DNA of 64,000 bases from Flavobacterium alkalisoli (lineage in GTDB: Bacteria > Bacteroidota > Bacteroidia > Flavobacteriales > Flavobacteriaceae). A model generated the notes under the pieces. The model searched no databases, was not told where the DNA came from, and worked only from the letters and a program-made list of their open reading frames with translations. The stretch covers positions 2,294,001 to 2,358,000 of the forward strand of contig NZ_CP042831.1 in the NCBI RefSeq assembly GCF_008000935.1, given 5' to 3'. Numbering within the stretch: position 1 is the stretch's first letter; every line of letters begins with the position of its first letter. Below are positions 19,381-28,311 of this stretch, in pieces. The translations under genes were made by a program, and so were the position numbers.

Positions 19381-20040
19381 ATGCGAAACTTTATTCTCTT
19401 ATGTTTATTTACGGTTTTATGTGGCTGGGGTGTAGCTATTGCTCAAGAAGGCGACGTACCAACAATTGATTTTGATGGAGAGCAATATTTAAAGTACAAA
19501 AAATCGATTGACAGTCTAAATGTCGATTTAGAATGGAAAGAAATTAGAGACGGACTTTATATTAATAAGAAAGGTGAAATAGGTTTTATTGGCATGGAGG
19601 TAGCTCCTAATGCCACTATAATAATGTATCAAACCACTTTTTGGGATGGAGAGGAAACACCTCTAAAGGCTATTGTAGATACTTTAACTTTCAGTAAGTT
19701 GGGAGGTTCTGATTTTGGCGCTTTTTATAAAGACAAGAATCATATCTATCATGCATTCGCTACTACTGATGGAGCTAATTTTTCATATTATGATGAGGCT
19801 GATTACAAAACTTTTAAAGTTTTGAATGATTCTTATGCTATAGATAAAGATCATGTTCATCATATGCGTTTTGGTTTGATGGATAAAGCTGATCCGAAGA
19901 CTTTTAAATCTCTTTTTTACAAAGATCGTTACTACGCAAAGGATAAAAATAATTATTACATAGAAGACCGGGAATTGAAGGGGATGGATTTGAATATTGA
20001 TGGAATAGAAGAAATAATACCCTTACTTGATAAATTATAG
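19381..20040 (+). CDS. DKNYY-type exported protein, tandem copy 1
   Basis: A 219-residue protein with a signal peptide (MRNFILLCLF to about AIAQ, residue 21). The mature part holds a WKEIRDGLYINKKGEIGF segment and spaced aromatic motifs of the DKNYY type: KDKNHIYHAF, IDKDHVHHMRFGL, AKDKNNYYIEDREL. DKNYY proteins are predicted cell-surface or periplasmic beta-repeat proteins of unknown function. It is the first of two paralogues; the next gene starts 4 bases after its stop. Confidence 0.85.
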   Translation: MRNFILLCLFTVLCGWGVAIAQEGDVPTIDFDGEQYLKYKKSIDSLNVDLEWKEIRDGLYINKKGEIGFIGMEVAPNATIIMYQTTFWDGEETPLKAIVDTLTFSKLGGSDFGAFYKDKNHIYHAFATTDGANFSYYDEADYKTFKVLNDSYAIDKDHVHHMRFGLMDKADPKTFKSLFYKDRYYAKDKNNYYIEDRELKGMDLNIDGIEEIIPLLDKL

Positions 20041-20044
20041 GCTC

Positions 20045-20731
20045 ATGAAAAATACATTTTATTTATTGGTTTTTATTGTTGCTTTTGGGTGTAATTCAAC
20101 GGGGAAGCATAAAGAAAGATTGCAAGTAACTAATGATGTCACAGACAAAATTTCCTCTGAATTAGTGGAAAGAAAAATGCTTGCAGATAGTATCAATAAT
20201 GCTTTGAAATGGAAAGAAATAGCAGATGGCTTATATGTCAATAAGGATGGCGAAATAGGTATATGGTCTTTTAAATTGTTAGACCCGCCAGATTATGGTT
20301 ATGTATATTATCAGATTTGTTTTAATGATGAAAATCAAACACCATTAAATGCAGTAATTGATTTGAAGACATTCAGGCTTGTGGCTGGTGATGGGTTTGG
20401 GGCTTATTATAAAGATAAAGGACATATCTATCATAGCTTTGGAACCTCAGGAGGTTCAAACTTTTCTATACAGGCAGAAGCAGATCCTTCAACATTTCAA
20501 ATTATAAATGATTGCTACGCTAAAGATAAGAACCATGTTTACGAAATGCGCTTCGGGCTTATAGAAGAAGCGGACTCTAAAACTTTTAAGGTTTTAAAAG
20601 GCGATGCAGAAGATGGTTATTGTTATGCTAAAGATAAAAACAACTACTACCGTGGCAGAGATGTTTTAAAAGAGAACGATTTAAATACTCCTGAAATGAA
20701 GGAAATTGTCTCCAGGCTTAATAAATTATAG
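20045..20731 (+). CDS. DKNYY-type lipoprotein, tandem copy 2
   Basis: The start at 20045 is preferred over an in-frame ATG at 20027 because it gives a clean lipoprotein signal (MKNTFYLLVFIVAFGC, lipobox Cys16) and avoids overlap. The 228-residue protein parallels copy 1: WKEIADGLYVNKDGEIG, KDKGHIYHSFG, AKDKNHVYEMRFGL, AKDKNNYYRGRDVL, ending with a similar EIVSRLNKL. The pair arose by duplication, but one is soluble-exported and the other lipid-anchored. Function unknown. Confidence 0.85.
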   Translation: MKNTFYLLVFIVAFGCNSTGKHKERLQVTNDVTDKISSELVERKMLADSINNALKWKEIADGLYVNKDGEIGIWSFKLLDPPDYGYVYYQICFNDENQTPLNAVIDLKTFRLVAGDGFGAYYKDKGHIYHSFGTSGGSNFSIQAEADPSTFQIINDCYAKDKNHVYEMRFGLIEEADSKTFKVLKGDAEDGYCYAKDKNNYYRGRDVLKENDLNTPEMKEIVSRLNKL

Positions 20732-20733
20732 GT

Positions 20734-21189
20734 TTAGCTTTTCAGTAAATTTATTTGTGTAAGTATCTCAAAACCTTTTGGGTCTACATTGTCTATACTT
20801 TCTTTATCGGCTTCGTTTGCTTCATTACGAAAGTGAATAGTAATTCCTTTTTCAAAAAATTCTATAGATTCTATTTTGCTTAGCGGTATTTTATAACGGT
20901 TGCCCATTTCAGGTTGGAAATATCTTAATACAAAAAACAGAAGTACAACACCTCCTAAAAATATTCTTCCTCTTTCAAGAAGAAAAAATCCGCCAATAAG
21001 TACTGAGGCAAAAACAATAAATAAAAAGATATTATTGCCTAAAATGCGCGAACTGTTTTGTCTTTTTGTTTTAGGGCTTTTTTCTTTCAGATCGCGGGCT
21101 TCCTGCCAGTTGCCGCTATTGGTTAAGTATAGGTTTTCACTGTCTATGTTTACATAGCCCGAGCCATACTTGAAATACTGTTTTTCCAT
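20734..21189 (-). CDS. Two-TM membrane protein with PH-like tail
   Basis: A 151-residue protein with an N-terminal KYGSGYVNIDSENLYLTNSG motif, a Lys-rich stretch, TM segments near residues 52-69 and 74-90, and a C-terminal region (YKIPLSKIESIEFFEKGITI) patterned like the bacterial PH-type domains that follow membrane hairpins. No specific family recognised. The gene is convergent with the DKNYY pair with a 2-base gap. Confidence 0.7.
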   Translation of the reverse strand: MEKQYFKYGSGYVNIDSENLYLTNSGNWQEARDLKEKSPKTKRQNSSRILGNNIFLFIVFASVLIGGFFLLERGRIFLGGVVLLFFVLRYFQPEMGNRYKIPLSKIESIEFFEKGITIHFRNEANEADKESIDNVDPKGFEILTQINLLKS

Positions 21190-21236
21190 GTAATTATTGT
21201 GGTTGGTTACCGCAATATATAAATAATTACAATTAC

Positions 21237-22142
21237 CTACACTGTAATACTCCTTCCGTTAAAGGTTTTGGAGCCATTCTCAAAGTAAAAATCAACCTGT
21301 CCTAAGTTAAGTCCGTAGCAACCAACCTGATTGATAAGTACTTCTTCGCCGTCAAGGTTTTTCTCTATGTATGGTTTTTTAAGGAAGGTATGGGTATGGC
21401 CTCCAATAATCAAGTCAATGTTTCTTGTTTTTTGAGCCAGAGTAATGTCGCACACTTTATTAGGCTCATTTTTATACAGAAACCCGATGTGTGACAGGCA
21501 GATAACAAGATCACACTTTTCGTCCTGCTTAAGGGTTTTGGTTATATCTTTTGCAACTTCAACAGGGTCGTTGTAAACTGTTTCTTTGTAAAGACGTTTG
21601 TCTACAAGTCCGGCAAGTTCAATTCCTAAACCGAAAACACCAATCCTTATTCCGTTTTTTACAAAAACCTTATACGGCTTAACAATACCGTCCAGTATGG
21701 TGTTTTTAAAATCGTAGTTAGCCGATACAAAATCAAACTTTGCATGGGGCAGTTGTGCATAAAAACCGTCTATACCATTATCAAAGTCATGATTACCTAA
21801 AGTGGCAAGGTCATACTTTAGCATGCTCATCAGCTTAAATTCCAGTTCCCCGCCATAGTAGTTAAAATAAGGCGTTCCCTGAAAAATATCACCGGCATCA
21901 AGCAACAGTATATTTTCGTTTTCCTGCCTTATGCTTTCTATAAGTGTTGCCCTTCTTGCTACGCCGCCCATGTTTGCATTACGGGGGTCATCGTCAGGAA
22001 AAGGGTCTATATGGCTGTGTACATCGTTTGTATGTAGTATGGTAATTTTCTTTACAGGATCGTTAAAACTGCTTAACGATAAACCGCCTAACACTAATGC
22101 CGAACCGGCTGCTGTTTTCTGTATAAAGTCTCTTCTTTTCAT
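21237..22142 (-). CDS. 5'-nucleotidase/UshA-type metallophosphatase domain protein
   Basis: A 301-residue protein with a twin-arginine-like signal (MKRRDFIQKTAAG, hydrophobic 12-24), then a calcineurin-like metallophosphoesterase. Metal ligands are visible: HTNDVHSHID (37-46, D40/H42), LLLDAGDIFQGTP, TLGNHDFDNG, CLSHIGF and GGHTHTF. This corresponds to the N-terminal half of UshA/5'-nucleotidases and likely hydrolyses nucleotides or sugar nucleotides outside the cytoplasm. The C-terminal half is the adjacent upstream gene, 2 bases away, so the two products probably work together. Confidence 0.93.
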   Translation of the reverse strand: MKRRDFIQKTAAGSALVLGGLSLSSFNDPVKKITILHTNDVHSHIDPFPDDDPRNANMGGVARRATLIESIRQENENILLLDAGDIFQGTPYFNYYGGELEFKLMSMLKYDLATLGNHDFDNGIDGFYAQLPHAKFDFVSANYDFKNTILDGIVKPYKVFVKNGIRIGVFGLGIELAGLVDKRLYKETVYNDPVEVAKDITKTLKQDEKCDLVICLSHIGFLYKNEPNKVCDITLAQKTRNIDLIIGGHTHTFLKKPYIEKNLDGEEVLINQVGCYGLNLGQVDFYFENGSKTFNGRSITV

Positions 22143-22144
22143 GG

Positions 22145-22924
22145 CTATTCGGTAATTATGCGTTGTGAAGTAATAACCGGAATCGTATCCACTTCTTTAA
22201 AATAATCAATAAGCAGGTTTCTAAGTTTGTAGTCCATGTCATGCTGTGCTATGGCTTTTTTAAAGAAATCCATATTGTCTCCGCCGTTAAACAGATAGTC
22301 TGAGGTTGCTACATAATATATTTGACTGTCGTTTACAGGTTTGCCCTGTACTGTTAGGTTTTTAATGGTATTGTTTGAGTCGATAACAATCTGCATTCCG
22401 CTAAGCGGGTGTGGTTTTTTGCCGTCTATCATATATTGGGCAATCTCTTTAACCTGTTCACCTTTAAGGGCTGCAATGATAAGGCTGTTTTCAAAAGGCA
22501 TAATCTCATAGGCGGTACGTGTGGTAATATTCCCTTTAGGTATTATAGAGCGGATGCCTCCGTGATTAAGTAAACAAATGTCTAAATGTTTGTTTTCACG
22601 CTTTAGTAAAAGCTTATCGGCTTTCTCAAAAGTAACATCGGCCATAAGGTTGCCAATCGAGGTTTGCCACTTGCCCTGGCTCTTGTCTAAAGTCTCGGGG
22701 CAGTAGGCCAGTATACTGTCTAAATCTTTATTGATATGATTGCGGTAAGGAGTAATAAAATTCTCAATTTCGGTATTATCTTTGTAGTCTGGTGTAATGC
22801 TAATGTTTTTCCCCTCGATCCTGTTGTTATACAGTTTGTTTGTACTGCAGGAGAGTGTTAATAAAAAAGTTAAAAATAAAACAAACCTGCTTAGTGTTGT
22901 GTTATACTTTTTGAGGATTGGCAT
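22145..22924 (-). CDS. 5'-nucleotidase C-terminal domain lipoprotein
   Basis: A 259-residue protein with a lipoprotein signal (LLTLSC, C26) and the substrate-binding C-terminal domain of 5'-nucleotidases. It has IGNLMADV, LLNHGGIRSIIPKGNITTR, the YEIMPFENSL segment, and YVATSDYLFNGGDNMDFF, which in UshA holds the nucleobase-stacking aromatic. It lacks the metallophosphatase half, encoded just downstream. Together they reconstitute a split UshA. The start codon overlaps the -33 box of the divergent promoter. Confidence 0.92.
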   Translation of the reverse strand: MPILKKYNTTLSRFVLFLTFLLTLSCSTNKLYNNRIEGKNISITPDYKDNTEIENFITPYRNHINKDLDSILAYCPETLDKSQGKWQTSIGNLMADVTFEKADKLLLKRENKHLDICLLNHGGIRSIIPKGNITTRTAYEIMPFENSLIIAALKGEQVKEIAQYMIDGKKPHPLSGMQIVIDSNNTIKNLTVQGKPVNDSQIYYVATSDYLFNGGDNMDFFKKAIAQHDMDYKLRNLLIDYFKEVDTIPVITSQRIITE

Positions 22925-22953
22925 TGTACTGTAGGTTATTTAAATTAATTTTG
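22924..22953 (+). promoter_or_regulatory. Promoter of the DUF6913-dapA operon
   Basis: TTG (22924-22926), 19 bases, TAATTTTG (22946-22953): exact consensus and spacing. The -33 box overlaps the first codon of the divergent nucleotidase gene. The position also supports the start at 22975 for the plus-strand gene, because an ATG at 22918 would lie upstream of the promoter. Confidence 0.8.
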
Positions 22954-22974
22954 CAATCAACAAGTAAAGGTACT

Positions 22975-23499
22975 ATGTTTTTAAAGTTTATTAAGGGCGT
23001 TGGACTGAAAAAAAACATTAAGAAATGTTTAGCTCAGTATGAACCCGGAGGTATGCCAACTAAGGTGGTAACCATAGGTTTATTAATGGACGAGGCATGG
23101 TTTACAGACAAAAAACGTGTTATAAACGAGATTACCAAACACGGTATAAAAGAAGAAAACATAAGCCTGCTTGTTTGTAAGAAAAAAGTTTCAGCAAAAG
23201 AGGCTGCGCAGCTTGATTATCCGGTATATACGAGAAAGGATGTCTCGGCAGGAGGTAAGCTGAAAAAAGAGGAAGTAATAACCTTTGTGCAAACTCCTTT
23301 TGATATGCTGATAAGTTATTATGATACCGAGAAGCCTTTGCTTATGCTGGCTACACTGGAGTCGCAGGCTAAGTTTAAGGTAGGTTTTGCCAACGTAGAC
23401 AAAAGGCTTAACCATTTTACCATAGCCGAAGGTGCCGACAGGTATAAGGAGTATATGGCTGAACTTTTCAGATATTTAAAAATCCTAAATATAATATAA
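22975..23499 (+). CDS. DUF6913-like conserved protein
   Basis: The start at 22975 ([14 protein letters not shown]) is chosen because an upstream in-frame ATG at 22918 precedes the promoter. The 174-residue protein has [16 protein letters not shown] and [19 protein letters not shown] and no membrane segment. I recall this family (DUF6913) beside dapA in Flavobacteriaceae. The function is unknown; the layout hints at an alpha/beta Rossmann-like fold. It is 8 bases from dapA. Confidence 0.8.
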   Translation: MFLKFIKGVGLKKNIKKCLAQYEPGGMPTKVVTIGLLMDEAWFTDKKRVINEITKHGIKEENISLLVCKKKVSAKEAAQLDYPVYTRKDVSAGGKLKKEEVITFVQTPFDMLISYYDTEKPLLMLATLESQAKFKVGFANVDKRLNHFTIAEGADRYKEYMAELFRYLKILNII

Positions 23500-23507
23500 A
23501 CAGAACT

Positions 23508-24386
23508 ATGCAGTCATTAATAGGTACGGGTGTTGCACTGGTAACCCCTTTTAAAAAAGATTTTTCAGTTGATACCGATGCGCTAAAGAGAATTGTGAAT
23601 TACCAGGTTGAAAACGGTATAAACTACCTTGTTGTTCTTGGTACTACAGCAGAAGCAGCTACTTTAAACAAGGAAGAAAAAGAACTTGTAATAAAGACTG
23701 TTATTGAAGCAAATGCCGGAAGACTTCCGCTTGTTCTTGGTGTGGGTGGTAACAATACACACGAGGTGGTAAGCGAGCTTAAAACACGCGACCTTTCTGC
23801 TTTTACAGCTATACTTTCGGTTTCTCCATATTATAACAAACCTACACAGGAAGGTATTTACCAGCACTTTAAGGCTGTAGCCGAGGCTTCGCCAATTCCT
23901 GTAATACTATACAATGTACCGGGAAGAACGGCAAGTAATATGCTTCCGTCTACGGTAATACGTCTTGCAAACGACTTTAAAAATGTAGTAGCTATTAAAG
24001 AAGCTGCCGGAGATATTGTTCAGGCAATGAAACTTATTGACGGTACTCCCGAAGGTTTCCTTGTAATATCCGGTGATGATATGATTACCTTGCCTATGGT
24101 TCTTGCCGGTGGTGCAGGTGTGATCTCTGTAATAGGAGAGGGCTTCCCTAAGGAATTCTCTCAAATGGTACAGTTAGGTCTTGAAAGAAAAGTAGACGAG
24201 GCTTATAGGCTACATTACCTTTTAGCAGATTCTATTGATATGATTTTTGAGCAGGGTAACCCTGCAGGTATCAAACATGTATTTAAAGCTTTAGGACTTA
24301 GCGAAGATACAGTAAGGCTTCCGCTTGTTAATGTTAACGAAGATTTAGCAGGAAGACTTAACGCTTTTGTTGAGAAAATTCGTTAA
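23508..24386 (+). CDS. dapA: 4-hydroxy-tetrahydrodipicolinate synthase
   Basis: First committed step of the diaminopimelate/lysine pathway: pyruvate plus aspartate semialdehyde. A TIM barrel of 292 residues with GTTAEA (46-51), [11 protein letters not shown] (108-118), the catalytic Y135 in YNVPGRT and R140, the Schiff-base K164 in AIKEAAGD, and the G-rich [10 protein letters not shown]. All active-site residues expected for DapA are in place. Confidence 0.97.
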   Translation: MQSLIGTGVALVTPFKKDFSVDTDALKRIVNYQVENGINYLVVLGTTAEAATLNKEEKELVIKTVIEANAGRLPLVLGVGGNNTHEVVSELKTRDLSAFTAILSVSPYYNKPTQEGIYQHFKAVAEASPIPVILYNVPGRTASNMLPSTVIRLANDFKNVVAIKEAAGDIVQAMKLIDGTPEGFLVISGDDMITLPMVLAGGAGVISVIGEGFPKEFSQMVQLGLERKVDEAYRLHYLLADSIDMIFEQGNPAGIKHVFKALGLSEDTVRLPLVNVNEDLAGRLNAFVEKIR

Positions 24387-24419
24387 TTTAGTGGTGATAA
24401 ACCATTAAAACGAAAAGCC

Positions 24420-24932
24420 ATGTTATCTGAGAAAATGCAGTCTGCGCTTAATGAGCAGATAAAAGTTGAGGCCGAATCATCCCAAATTTACCTGGCTATG
24501 GCTTCGTGGGCAGAAGTAAAAGGGTTTGAGGGTATAGCTACGTTTATGTTTAAGCAGTCTGACGAAGAAAGGGCACACATGCTTAAGCTTGTAAAATATG
24601 TAAACCAAAGGGGAGGCCAGGCGGCTATCTCTGCTCTTGAAGAGCCTAAGCTGGATTACACCTCTTTCAAAAAACTTTTTGCCCAGCTTTATAAGCATGA
24701 AGTCAGGGTGTCAGAATGCATTAATAATCTTGTTGATATTGCCTTATCCGAAAAAGATTATGCGACACATAACTTTTTACAGTGGTATGTTTCTGAACAG
24801 ATAGAGGAGGAAGCTACCGCAAAAGTGATACTGGATAAGATAGACCTGATAGGTGATGATAAAGGCGGATTGTACCTTTTTGATAATGATATGAAGGTTT
24901 TTTCTTCTACAGGTCATAATATCGTACAATAA
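24420..24932 (+). CDS. ftnA: Non-haem ferritin
   Basis: A 170-residue FtnA-like subunit of the 24-mer iron-storage cage. The ferroxidase ligands match the Escherichia coli FtnA pattern by position: E17, E50, H53, E94, Q127 and E130. Helices A to D are evident. It starts 33 bases after dapA and ends with its own terminator. No Fur-type operator was identifiable by eye. Confidence 0.95.
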   Translation: MLSEKMQSALNEQIKVEAESSQIYLAMASWAEVKGFEGIATFMFKQSDEERAHMLKLVKYVNQRGGQAAISALEEPKLDYTSFKKLFAQLYKHEVRVSECINNLVDIALSEKDYATHNFLQWYVSEQIEEEATAKVILDKIDLIGDDKGGLYLFDNDMKVFSSTGHNIVQ

Positions 24933-24955
24933 AAAAATATAAAAACAGTTTAAAG

Positions 24956-24979
24956 AGATGCCTGCGGGCATCTTTTTTT
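24956..24979 (+). terminator. Intrinsic terminator after ferritin
   Basis: AGATGCC / GGCATCT stem with a short TGCG loop and seven T residues. Confidence 0.92.
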
Positions 24980-25006
24980 ATGGTTTTATTACCGTAAAAA
25001 AAGATT

Positions 25007-25035
25007 TTGTATTCTCTAATTATTAACTAAATTTG
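25007..25035 (+). promoter_or_regulatory. Promoter of the bamD-recN operon
   Basis: TTTTG (TTG at 25007-25009), 18 bases, TAAATTTG (25028-25035). Start site expected near 25040, leader about 40 bases. An inverted repeat GCAGTT-N8-AACTGC (25035-25054) straddles the predicted start site. Confidence 0.78.
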
Positions 25036-25082
25036 CAGTTGCTTTTAAAACTGCGGCCAAATTATGGCGTAAACAACAAAAC

Positions 25083-25889
25083 ATGAGCAGATACTTTTAT
25101 TTATTATTACTAGCGGTACTTTTTTCTTCGTGTAACGAATACCAAAAAGCCTTGAAATCAGACGATATTAAGCTTCAGTATGATGTTGCCGTAAAAATGT
25201 ATGAAAAAGAAAAATATACTAAAGTGATAACCCTTGCCGAGAAGCTTAAACCGGTTATGAAGGGGAAACCTTCAGGGCAAAAACTGTTCTATATTTACGC
25301 TATGTCCATGTATAAGCAAAAGCAGTACTATAATGCAGGTTATGAGTTTAGCAGTTTTGTAAGCAGCTATCCTAAAAGCGATATGGTAGAAGAAGCCGCT
25401 TTTTTAAGTGCTAAATGTTACTATATGCTTTCTCCGGTTTACTCTAAAGACCAGAATGAAACATACAGGGCTGTTGATGCGCTACAGGCTTTTATAGACA
25501 GGTATCCGGAGTCTCAGTATATGGACGAGGCTAACCAGCTGGCAAAGGAGATGAGGGAGAAGCTTGAGAAAAAAGCATTTGAAATAGCTAAACAGTATCA
25601 TACAACGGCTGATTTCTTTGGTGATTATACGGCAGCCATCAAAACGTTTGATAACTTTTTGATAGACTTTCCGGGTACAAAACTTAAGGAAGATGCATTG
25701 TTCTATAAGTTTGATTCTTCTTACAGGTTTGCACTAAACAGTATTGCAAGCAAAATGGAAGAGCGCTTACTTGATGCAAGAGCAAACTATAAGGCGCTTG
25801 TTAAATATAAGCCCGATACTAAATACAAGCAGCAGGCAGACGAGATGTATGCCAAAATTGAAACGGAATTACAAAAATTTTCTAAATAA
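25083..25889 (+). CDS. bamD: Outer-membrane protein assembly factor BamD
   Basis: A 268-residue lipoprotein (lipobox LFSSC, C17) of tetratricopeptide-like repeats. FVSSYPKSDMVEEAAFLSAKCYY and IDRYPESQYMDEANQLAKEMREK show the paired-helix TPR pattern typical of BamD/YfiO. It would sit on the periplasmic face of the outer membrane and help BamA insert beta-barrels. Six bases from rpoZ. Confidence 0.92.
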   Translation: MSRYFYLLLLAVLFSSCNEYQKALKSDDIKLQYDVAVKMYEKEKYTKVITLAEKLKPVMKGKPSGQKLFYIYAMSMYKQKQYYNAGYEFSSFVSSYPKSDMVEEAAFLSAKCYYMLSPVYSKDQNETYRAVDALQAFIDRYPESQYMDEANQLAKEMREKLEKKAFEIAKQYHTTADFFGDYTAAIKTFDNFLIDFPGTKLKEDALFYKFDSSYRFALNSIASKMEERLLDARANYKALVKYKPDTKYKQQADEMYAKIETELQKFSK

Positions 25890-25898
25890 GAACGAGTG

Positions 25899-26216
25899 AT
25901 GGATTTAAAGAAGACAACTGCTCCGGTAAACACAGTTACCTACAACAAAAGCAAAATTGAAGAGCCTACAGGTAACATCTATGAAGCTATTACTATTATA
26001 GCTAAGAGAGCAAGCCAGATCAATACCGAAATTAAAAAGGAACTGATCGAGAAGCTTGAGGAGTTTGCTACTTACAACGACAGTCTTGAAGAGATCTTTG
26101 AAAACAAAGAGCAGATTGAAGTGTCTAAATTTTATGAAAAACTTCCTAAGCCTCACGCACTAGCTGTACAGGAGTGGCTGGAAGAAAAAGTTGCTTACAG
26201 GGAACCAAACAAATAA
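25899..26216 (+). CDS. rpoZ: RNA polymerase omega subunit (Bacteroidota type)
   Basis: A 105-residue protein with the flavobacterial omega features TVTYNKSKIEEPTGNIYEAI and the core AITIIAKRASQIN, which aligns with the omega helix that clamps the beta' C-terminus. A GTG at 25896 directly precedes the ATG; I use the ATG. The identification rests on the conserved bamD-rpoZ-coaBC gene order as well as the sequence, since the family is divergent. Confidence 0.82.
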   Translation: MDLKKTTAPVNTVTYNKSKIEEPTGNIYEAITIIAKRASQINTEIKKELIEKLEEFATYNDSLEEIFENKEQIEVSKFYEKLPKPHALAVQEWLEEKVAYREPNK

Positions 26217-26222
26217 TTTACC

Positions 26223-27434
26223 ATGTCTGTTTTACGCGGTAAGAAAATATTACTGGGAATCTCAGGAGGGATTGCCGCTTATAAAACAGCTTCACTGGTA
26301 AGGTTACTTATAAAAGCAGGCGCCGATGTACGCGTGGTCATGACGCCTGCTTCTAAAGATTTTGTTACTCCGTTAACGCTTTCCACATTATCTAAAAACC
26401 CGGTTCATTCTTCCTTTTTTGATGAGGAGGATGAAAACGCGGTGTGGAACAACCACGTCGAACTGGGCCTTTGGGCCGACCTCTTTTTAATTGCTCCGGC
26501 TACTGCAAACACCATGTCTAAAATGGTTTCGGGCAATTGTGATAATCTTTTACTTGCTACTTATTTATCGGCTAAATGCCCGGTGTATTTTGCTCCGGCA
26601 ATGGATCTTGATATGTACAAACATCCTTCTACACTTGCCAGTTTTAAGGCGTTGCAGGAGTATGGTAATATTATGATACCTGCTGAATCCGGTGAGCTTG
26701 CCAGCGGACTTTCGGGAGAAGGGCGTATGGCAGAACCTGAAAATATCGTTGCGTTTATCGAAAAGGATATTGAAGGGAAACTGCCGCTGCGGGGAAAAAA
26801 AATACTTATTACAGCAGGTCCTACATACGAAGCTATAGATCCTGTGCGTTTTATAGGTAATCATTCTTCCGGTAAAATGGGGTTTGATATTGCTCATGCG
26901 GCAGCTAAAGAAGGAGCAGAAGTTATTTTGGTTAGCGGGCCTACTCATTTAAAAGTACAGAGTGACGGTATTACATTTGTGCCTGTTGTTTCGGGCAGGG
27001 ATATGTATGAAGCCTGCCATAAGTATTTTGATGATGTAGATGTAGCTATCGCTGCAGCTGCGGTTGCCGATTACAGGCCTAAGACCGTTGCCGACCAGAA
27101 AATAAAGAAAAACGAAGAAAACCTTACGCTTGAACTGGAAAAAACGACCGATATTTTAAAGTCGTTAGGCGAAAAGAAAAAGCATCAGTACTTAATAGGC
27201 TTTGCGCTTGAAACCGAGAATGAAATTGAACATGCAAAGCAAAAGATTAAGAAAAAAAACTTAGATTTGATTGTTTTAAACTCACTTAATGATAAAGGGG
27301 CAGGTTTTGGAAAACCAACCAATAAGGTTACCTTTATAGATGCAGCGTTTAATACAGAGCCTCAGGAGCTAAAATCTAAAGAGCAGGTGGCGCAGGATAT
27401 TATTAATAAAATTAAAACACGGTACAATGTATAG
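26223..27434 (+). CDS. coaBC: Bifunctional phosphopantothenoylcysteine decarboxylase/synthetase
   Basis: A 403-residue protein of coenzyme A synthesis. The flavin-dependent CoaC domain (1-185) has ISGGIAAYK, H78 in NNHVELGLWAD and the PAM motif. The CoaB domain (190-403) has ITAGPTYEAIDPVRFIGNHSSGKMG and AAAVADYRP, then KIKKNEENLTLELEKTTDIL. In CoaC the usual PxMNxxMW Asn is Asp (APAMDLDMY, D128), and the substrate-clamp region reads ASGLSGEGRM without the Cys known from E. coli. The 3' end overlaps the next gene by 8 bases. Confidence 0.95.
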   Translation: MSVLRGKKILLGISGGIAAYKTASLVRLLIKAGADVRVVMTPASKDFVTPLTLSTLSKNPVHSSFFDEEDENAVWNNHVELGLWADLFLIAPATANTMSKMVSGNCDNLLLATYLSAKCPVYFAPAMDLDMYKHPSTLASFKALQEYGNIMIPAESGELASGLSGEGRMAEPENIVAFIEKDIEGKLPLRGKKILITAGPTYEAIDPVRFIGNHSSGKMGFDIAHAAAKEGAEVILVSGPTHLKVQSDGITFVPVVSGRDMYEACHKYFDDVDVAIAAAAVADYRPKTVADQKIKKNEENLTLELEKTTDILKSLGEKKKHQYLIGFALETENEIEHAKQKIKKKNLDLIVLNSLNDKGAGFGKPTNKVTFIDAAFNTEPQELKSKEQVAQDIINKIKTRYNV

Positions 27435-28311
27435 ATATTTAGGATTATTGTTGATGTTTCTTTCTTTTACTGCAAAAGGACAGGAGCTTAACGCTACGGT
27501 GCAGGTTAATGCCAGCTTTATTACCGATGCTAATCCGCAAATATTTAAAACACTGCAAACATCACTTACCGAGTTTATAAATAACACTCAGTTTACAAGC
27601 AGGAATTTTGAAAGAAACGAAAGAATAAACTGTTCGTTCTTTATCACTGTAACCGCATACGAATCCAATCAGTTTAACGCTACACTGCAGGTACAGTCTG
27701 CAAGGCCGGTATTTAACTCTACATACGAGTCTCCGGTTTGTAACTATAACGATAAGGACTTTGGATTTAGTTATACAGAATATCAAAACCTGGTATATAA
27801 CCCGGAGAGTTTTAACTCAAACCTAGTAAGTGTTATATCGTTCTATGCAAACATGATTATTGGTATGGATGCCGATACTTATGAAATAAACGGAGGTTCT
27901 CCTTATTTTACGGTTGCACAAAGAATTGTATCATCTGCACAGCAAAGTGGTTATAAGGGTTGGAGCCAGCAGGATGGTAACCAAACCAGGTTTGCATTGG
28001 TAGACAATGTACTTTCTAACACTTTTGAAGATTTTAGGGTAGCTCTTTATGACTACCACCGCTTAGGGCTTGATGTTATGGCAGACAATCCTAAAGCAGG
28101 AAAAGAAAAAATACTTGAAGCAATAAAAACGCTTAATAAAGTTAACAGGGCAAGGCCAAATGCATTTTTAACCCGTGTTTTTTTTGATGCAAAAGCCGAT
28201 GAAATCGTATCGGTTTTCTCGGGAGGGCCTATGGTTAGTATTAATGACCTTGTTGATATCTTAAATAGAATTTCTCCGCTTAATTCTAATAAATGGAGTA
28301 ATATTAAATAG
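27427..28311 (+). CDS. porD: PorD/DUF4835 type IX secretion-associated protein
   Basis: A 294-residue exported protein with a signal peptide (to about residue 18, AKGQ). It matches the DUF4835 pattern: ELNATVQVNASFITDANPQIFKTL, then NERINCSFFITV, then FNSNLVSVISFYANMIIGMDADTY, ending SPLNSNKW. DUF4835 proteins are annotated as PorD, linked to type IX secretion. The gene sits in the coaBC-recN interval typical of Flavobacteria. The symbol is given by family, from memory. Confidence 0.85.
   Translation: MYRYLGLLLMFLSFTAKGQELNATVQVNASFITDANPQIFKTLQTSLTEFINNTQFTSRNFERNERINCSFFITVTAYESNQFNATLQVQSARPVFNSTYESPVCNYNDKDFGFSYTEYQNLVYNPESFNSNLVSVISFYANMIIGMDADTYEINGGSPYFTVAQRIVSSAQQSGYKGWSQQDGNQTRFALVDNVLSNTFEDFRVALYDYHRLGLDVMADNPKAGKEKILEAIKTLNKVNRARPNAFLTRVFFDAKADEIVSVFSGGPMVSINDLVDILNRISPLNSNKWSNIK

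Noticed and set aside
20734..21189. Naming the two-TM gene as a purine-biosynthesis enzyme
   Set aside because: Similar proteins sometimes carry that database label, but the sequence has two TM segments and no nucleotide-binding or catalytic motif.
22918..22974. Earlier in-frame start for the DUF6913-like gene
   Set aside because: The upstream ATG lies within the promoter; transcription would begin after it.
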